Shown piece by piece: positions 5,028-6,377 of a stretch of 6,377 nucleotides of DNA (position 1 is its first letter; the number at the start of each line of letters is the position of its first letter). Below the pieces are notes generated by a model, which saw nothing but the letters and a program-made list of their open reading frames with translations, searched no databases and had not been told where the DNA came from. The translations under genes were made by a program, and so were the position numbers. Origin of the DNA: an uncultured Campylobacter sp. (lineage in GTDB: Bacteria > Campylobacterota > Campylobacteria > Campylobacterales > Campylobacteraceae); the NCBI RefSeq assembly GCF_938002845.1, contig NZ_CALKZP010000052.1, positions 1 to 6,377 on the forward strand, given 5' to 3'.

Positions 5028-6167
5028 ATGCTGTTACTTAAAAATGCCGATTTATACGCGCCAGAGCATATTGGCAGGAGCGACGTTTTGCTCGGAGGTG
5101 GTAAAATTTTAGCCGTTTCTAAGGGGCTTGATTTTCGAGTTGAGGGGCTTGAGGTTTATGACCTAGAGGGCAAAATTTTAGCGCCCGGTCTCATAGATCA
5201 GCATGTGCACATCACGGGCGGCGGCGGCGAGGCGGGCTATCACTCTAGAACGCCCGAAATAACGCTATCTGGGATCATCCGCTACGGAACGACGACGGTC
5301 GTAGGCACGCTAGGCACGGACGGGTGCACGAGGAGTCTCGAAAATCTCTACTCAAAGGCAAAGGCGCTTGAATACGAAGGCATCTCGACCTTCATCCACA
5401 CGGGCTCTTACGCGCTGCCTAGCGTTACATTTACGGGCTCCATCACGCGCGATCTGGTGCTCATCGACAAGGTCATTGGCTGTAAGATCGCGATGAGCGA
5501 TAATCGCGGCAGCTACCCGACCTCTCAGGAGCTAATTAAGACCCTGACGCAGATACGCATCGGCGGGATGATCTCGAAAAAAGGCGGCGTGTTGCATATG
5601 CATATGGGCGGACTCGCGGATAAATTTGACCTGATTTTTAGCGCGATCAAGGATTATTCATTTCCGATTAATTACTTTTCGCCGACGCACTGCGCGCGGA
5701 CGAAGGAGCTCTTTGACGAGGCGATCAAATTTCAAAAAATGGGCGGCTACATCGACATCACGAGCGGCGGAAGTAAATTTGCGCCGCTTGATGAAGCTAT
5801 CGCCTATGGCCTTGAAAACGGCTTAAATTTAGAGCGCCTAACGATGAGCTCGGACGGCAACGGCAGCGTGCCTAGATTTGACGAAAACGGCGCGCTAGTG
5901 GGCTACGGCTGCGCTTCGTGCGAGACGAATTTAGAGGTCTTGCAAGCCTGCGTGAAAAATAAAATCCTAACCATCCCACAAGCGCTGAGCATGATGGGCA
6001 AAAACGTCGCAAAATACCTAAATCTAAGCGGCAAAGGCGAGATAAAAGTAGGCTTTGACGCTGATTTTGCGGTATTTGACGAGGCTTTAAACCTAGATAG
6101 CGTGATCGCGAAAGGGGAGTTTTGCGTCAAAGAGGGCAAGCTCGTGAAAAAGGGATTTTTTGAGTGA
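5028..6167 (+). CDS. iadA: Isoaspartyl dipeptidase (beta-aspartyl peptidase)
   Basis: This 379-residue enzyme of the amidohydrolase superfamily (peptidase M38) cleaves isoaspartyl (beta-Asp-X) dipeptides that arise when aged proteins are degraded. It aligns by eye over its whole length with E. coli IadA. The metal ligands are present: H59 and H61 (DQHVHITGGGGEAG), K153 as the probable carboxylated bridging lysine (GCKIAMSD), H192 (HMHMGG), H221 (PTHCAR) and catalytic D276 (SSDGNGS). Substrate-site residues E68 (GGGGEAG), Y128 (TGSYALPS), R160 (SDNR) and R224 also match the E. coli positions. The C-terminal part, with GKGEIKVGFDADFAVFD, is the usual small beta domain. No signal peptide is seen, so it is cytoplasmic. 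It stands alone after a 188-base gap with no visible peptide uptake gene beside it. In an amino-acid-using Campylobacter it would recover aspartate; that is inferred. Confidence 0.95.
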   Translation: MLLLKNADLYAPEHIGRSDVLLGGGKILAVSKGLDFRVEGLEVYDLEGKILAPGLIDQHVHITGGGGEAGYHSRTPEITLSGIIRYGTTTVVGTLGTDGCTRSLENLYSKAKALEYEGISTFIHTGSYALPSVTFTGSITRDLVLIDKVIGCKIAMSDNRGSYPTSQELIKTLTQIRIGGMISKKGGVLHMHMGGLADKFDLIFSAIKDYSFPINYFSPTHCARTKELFDEAIKFQKMGGYIDITSGGSKFAPLDEAIAYGLENGLNLERLTMSSDGNGSVPRFDENGALVGYGCASCETNLEVLQACVKNKILTIPQALSMMGKNVAKYLNLSGKGEIKVGFDADFAVFDEALNLDSVIAKGEFCVKEGKLVKKGFFE

Positions 6168-6283
6168 AAATCATTAGTGCGTAAATTTCGCCGACACGCT
6201 GAAATATGCAGTAGGTTTTGTACCGCTGTGGCCTATTTGGCTTTTACATGTCGAAGCTTGTTGCGTTTATGTAAAATTTGATC

Positions 6284-6324
6284 AAAAAACGGCAACTATA
6301 TCCGGAGCGGAAAATTTCCGCCCC
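6284..6324 (-). terminator. Intrinsic terminator for the gene entering from the right
   Basis: On the minus strand, GGGGCGGAA (6324-6316) pairs with TTCCGCTCC (6312-6304) around a 3-base loop: nine pairs, one of them a G-U pair that exists only in minus-strand RNA. Fourteen bases after the stem comes a run of six T (6289-6284). It begins eight bases after the minus-strand stop at 6333-6335, the position expected for that gene's terminator. The wobble pair argues for leftward use. Confidence 0.65.
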
Positions 6325-6359
6325 ACTTAAGATTACGCGTTAGTTATCTGGATATAGTT
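6294..6359. repeat. Long-armed inverted repeat around the minus-strand gene end
   Basis: AACTATATCC (6294-6303) and GGATATAGTT (6350-6359) are perfect 10-base inverted arms that enclose the terminator stem. In minus-strand RNA the first arm lies in the last codons of the gene and the second just before the GCCG-T6 tail. Outer and inner stems together could form one extended structure ending close to the T tract. Confidence 0.55.
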
Positions 6360-6377
6360 TATTCCGCCCTCGGTTAC
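6333..6377 (-). CDS. C-terminal end of an unidentified minus-strand gene (partial)
   Basis: Reading leftward from the right edge gives 14 codons, VTEGGINYIQITNA, then TAA at 6335-6333. The fragment is too short to name a family. Its reality as a gene end is inferred from the terminator-like hairpin and T tract right after the stop, in the correct orientation. It would be convergent with iadA, leaving 165 bases between the two stop codons. Confidence 0.5.
   Translation of the reverse strand, partial: VTEGGINYIQITNA

Noticed and set aside
6164..6184. GTG start overlapping the iadA stop, giving VKIISA then TAA, as a translationally coupled downstream gene.
   Set aside because: It stops after six codons and no continuation is recognisable in the other frames.

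Overview
The window looks like chromosomal DNA from a Campylobacter-type epsilonproteobacterium (Campylobacterota), most likely one of the higher-GC oral species related to C. gracilis, C. showae or C. rectus. This is inferred from three things: the constant recurrence of AAATTT/AAATTTTA words inside moderately GC-rich genes, a small periplasmic cytochrome c of the Campylobacter c553 type, and the overall gene style. No rRNA or other decisive marker is present, so the species is a guess.

Layout. Bases 1-314 hold the C-terminal end of a sensor histidine kinase. Bases 315-1021 are about 700 bases without an intact gene. They contain a short decayed piece of an IS3-family transposase on the minus strand (415-528) and two hairpins. 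Next comes a complete fused permease-ATPase ABC exporter of the SyrD/PvdE/YojI type (1022-2575), then a 278-base spacer with a promoter and ribosome binding site for a periplasmic cytochrome c (2854-3174). A GC-rich stem-loop follows the cytochrome gene. A tightly spaced pair follows: riboflavin synthase (3276-4094) and a PgeF/YfiH-family protein (4105-4839). After a 188-base gap lies isoaspartyl dipeptidase iadA (5028-6167). The window closes with the last 14 codons of an unidentified gene entering from the right on the minus strand (6333-6377), followed in its own direction by a convincing terminator.

The genes look mostly like independent housekeeping or metabolic units: electron transfer (cytochrome c), flavin synthesis (ribE), cell-wall or nucleoside quality control (pgeF), damaged-peptide salvage (iadA) and small-molecule or peptide export (ABC protein). 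Only ribE-pgeF is clearly operon-like, with 10 bases between stop and start.

I see no CRISPR array, tRNA, rRNA, prophage, toxin-antitoxin pair or defence system, and nothing that amounts to a new multi-gene system. The points most worth following are a roughly 50-residue low-complexity insertion in riboflavin synthase built from an imperfect 30-base repeat, the transposase relic, the orphan cyclic-peptide-type exporter, and the strand-specific terminator overlapping a gene end at the right edge.
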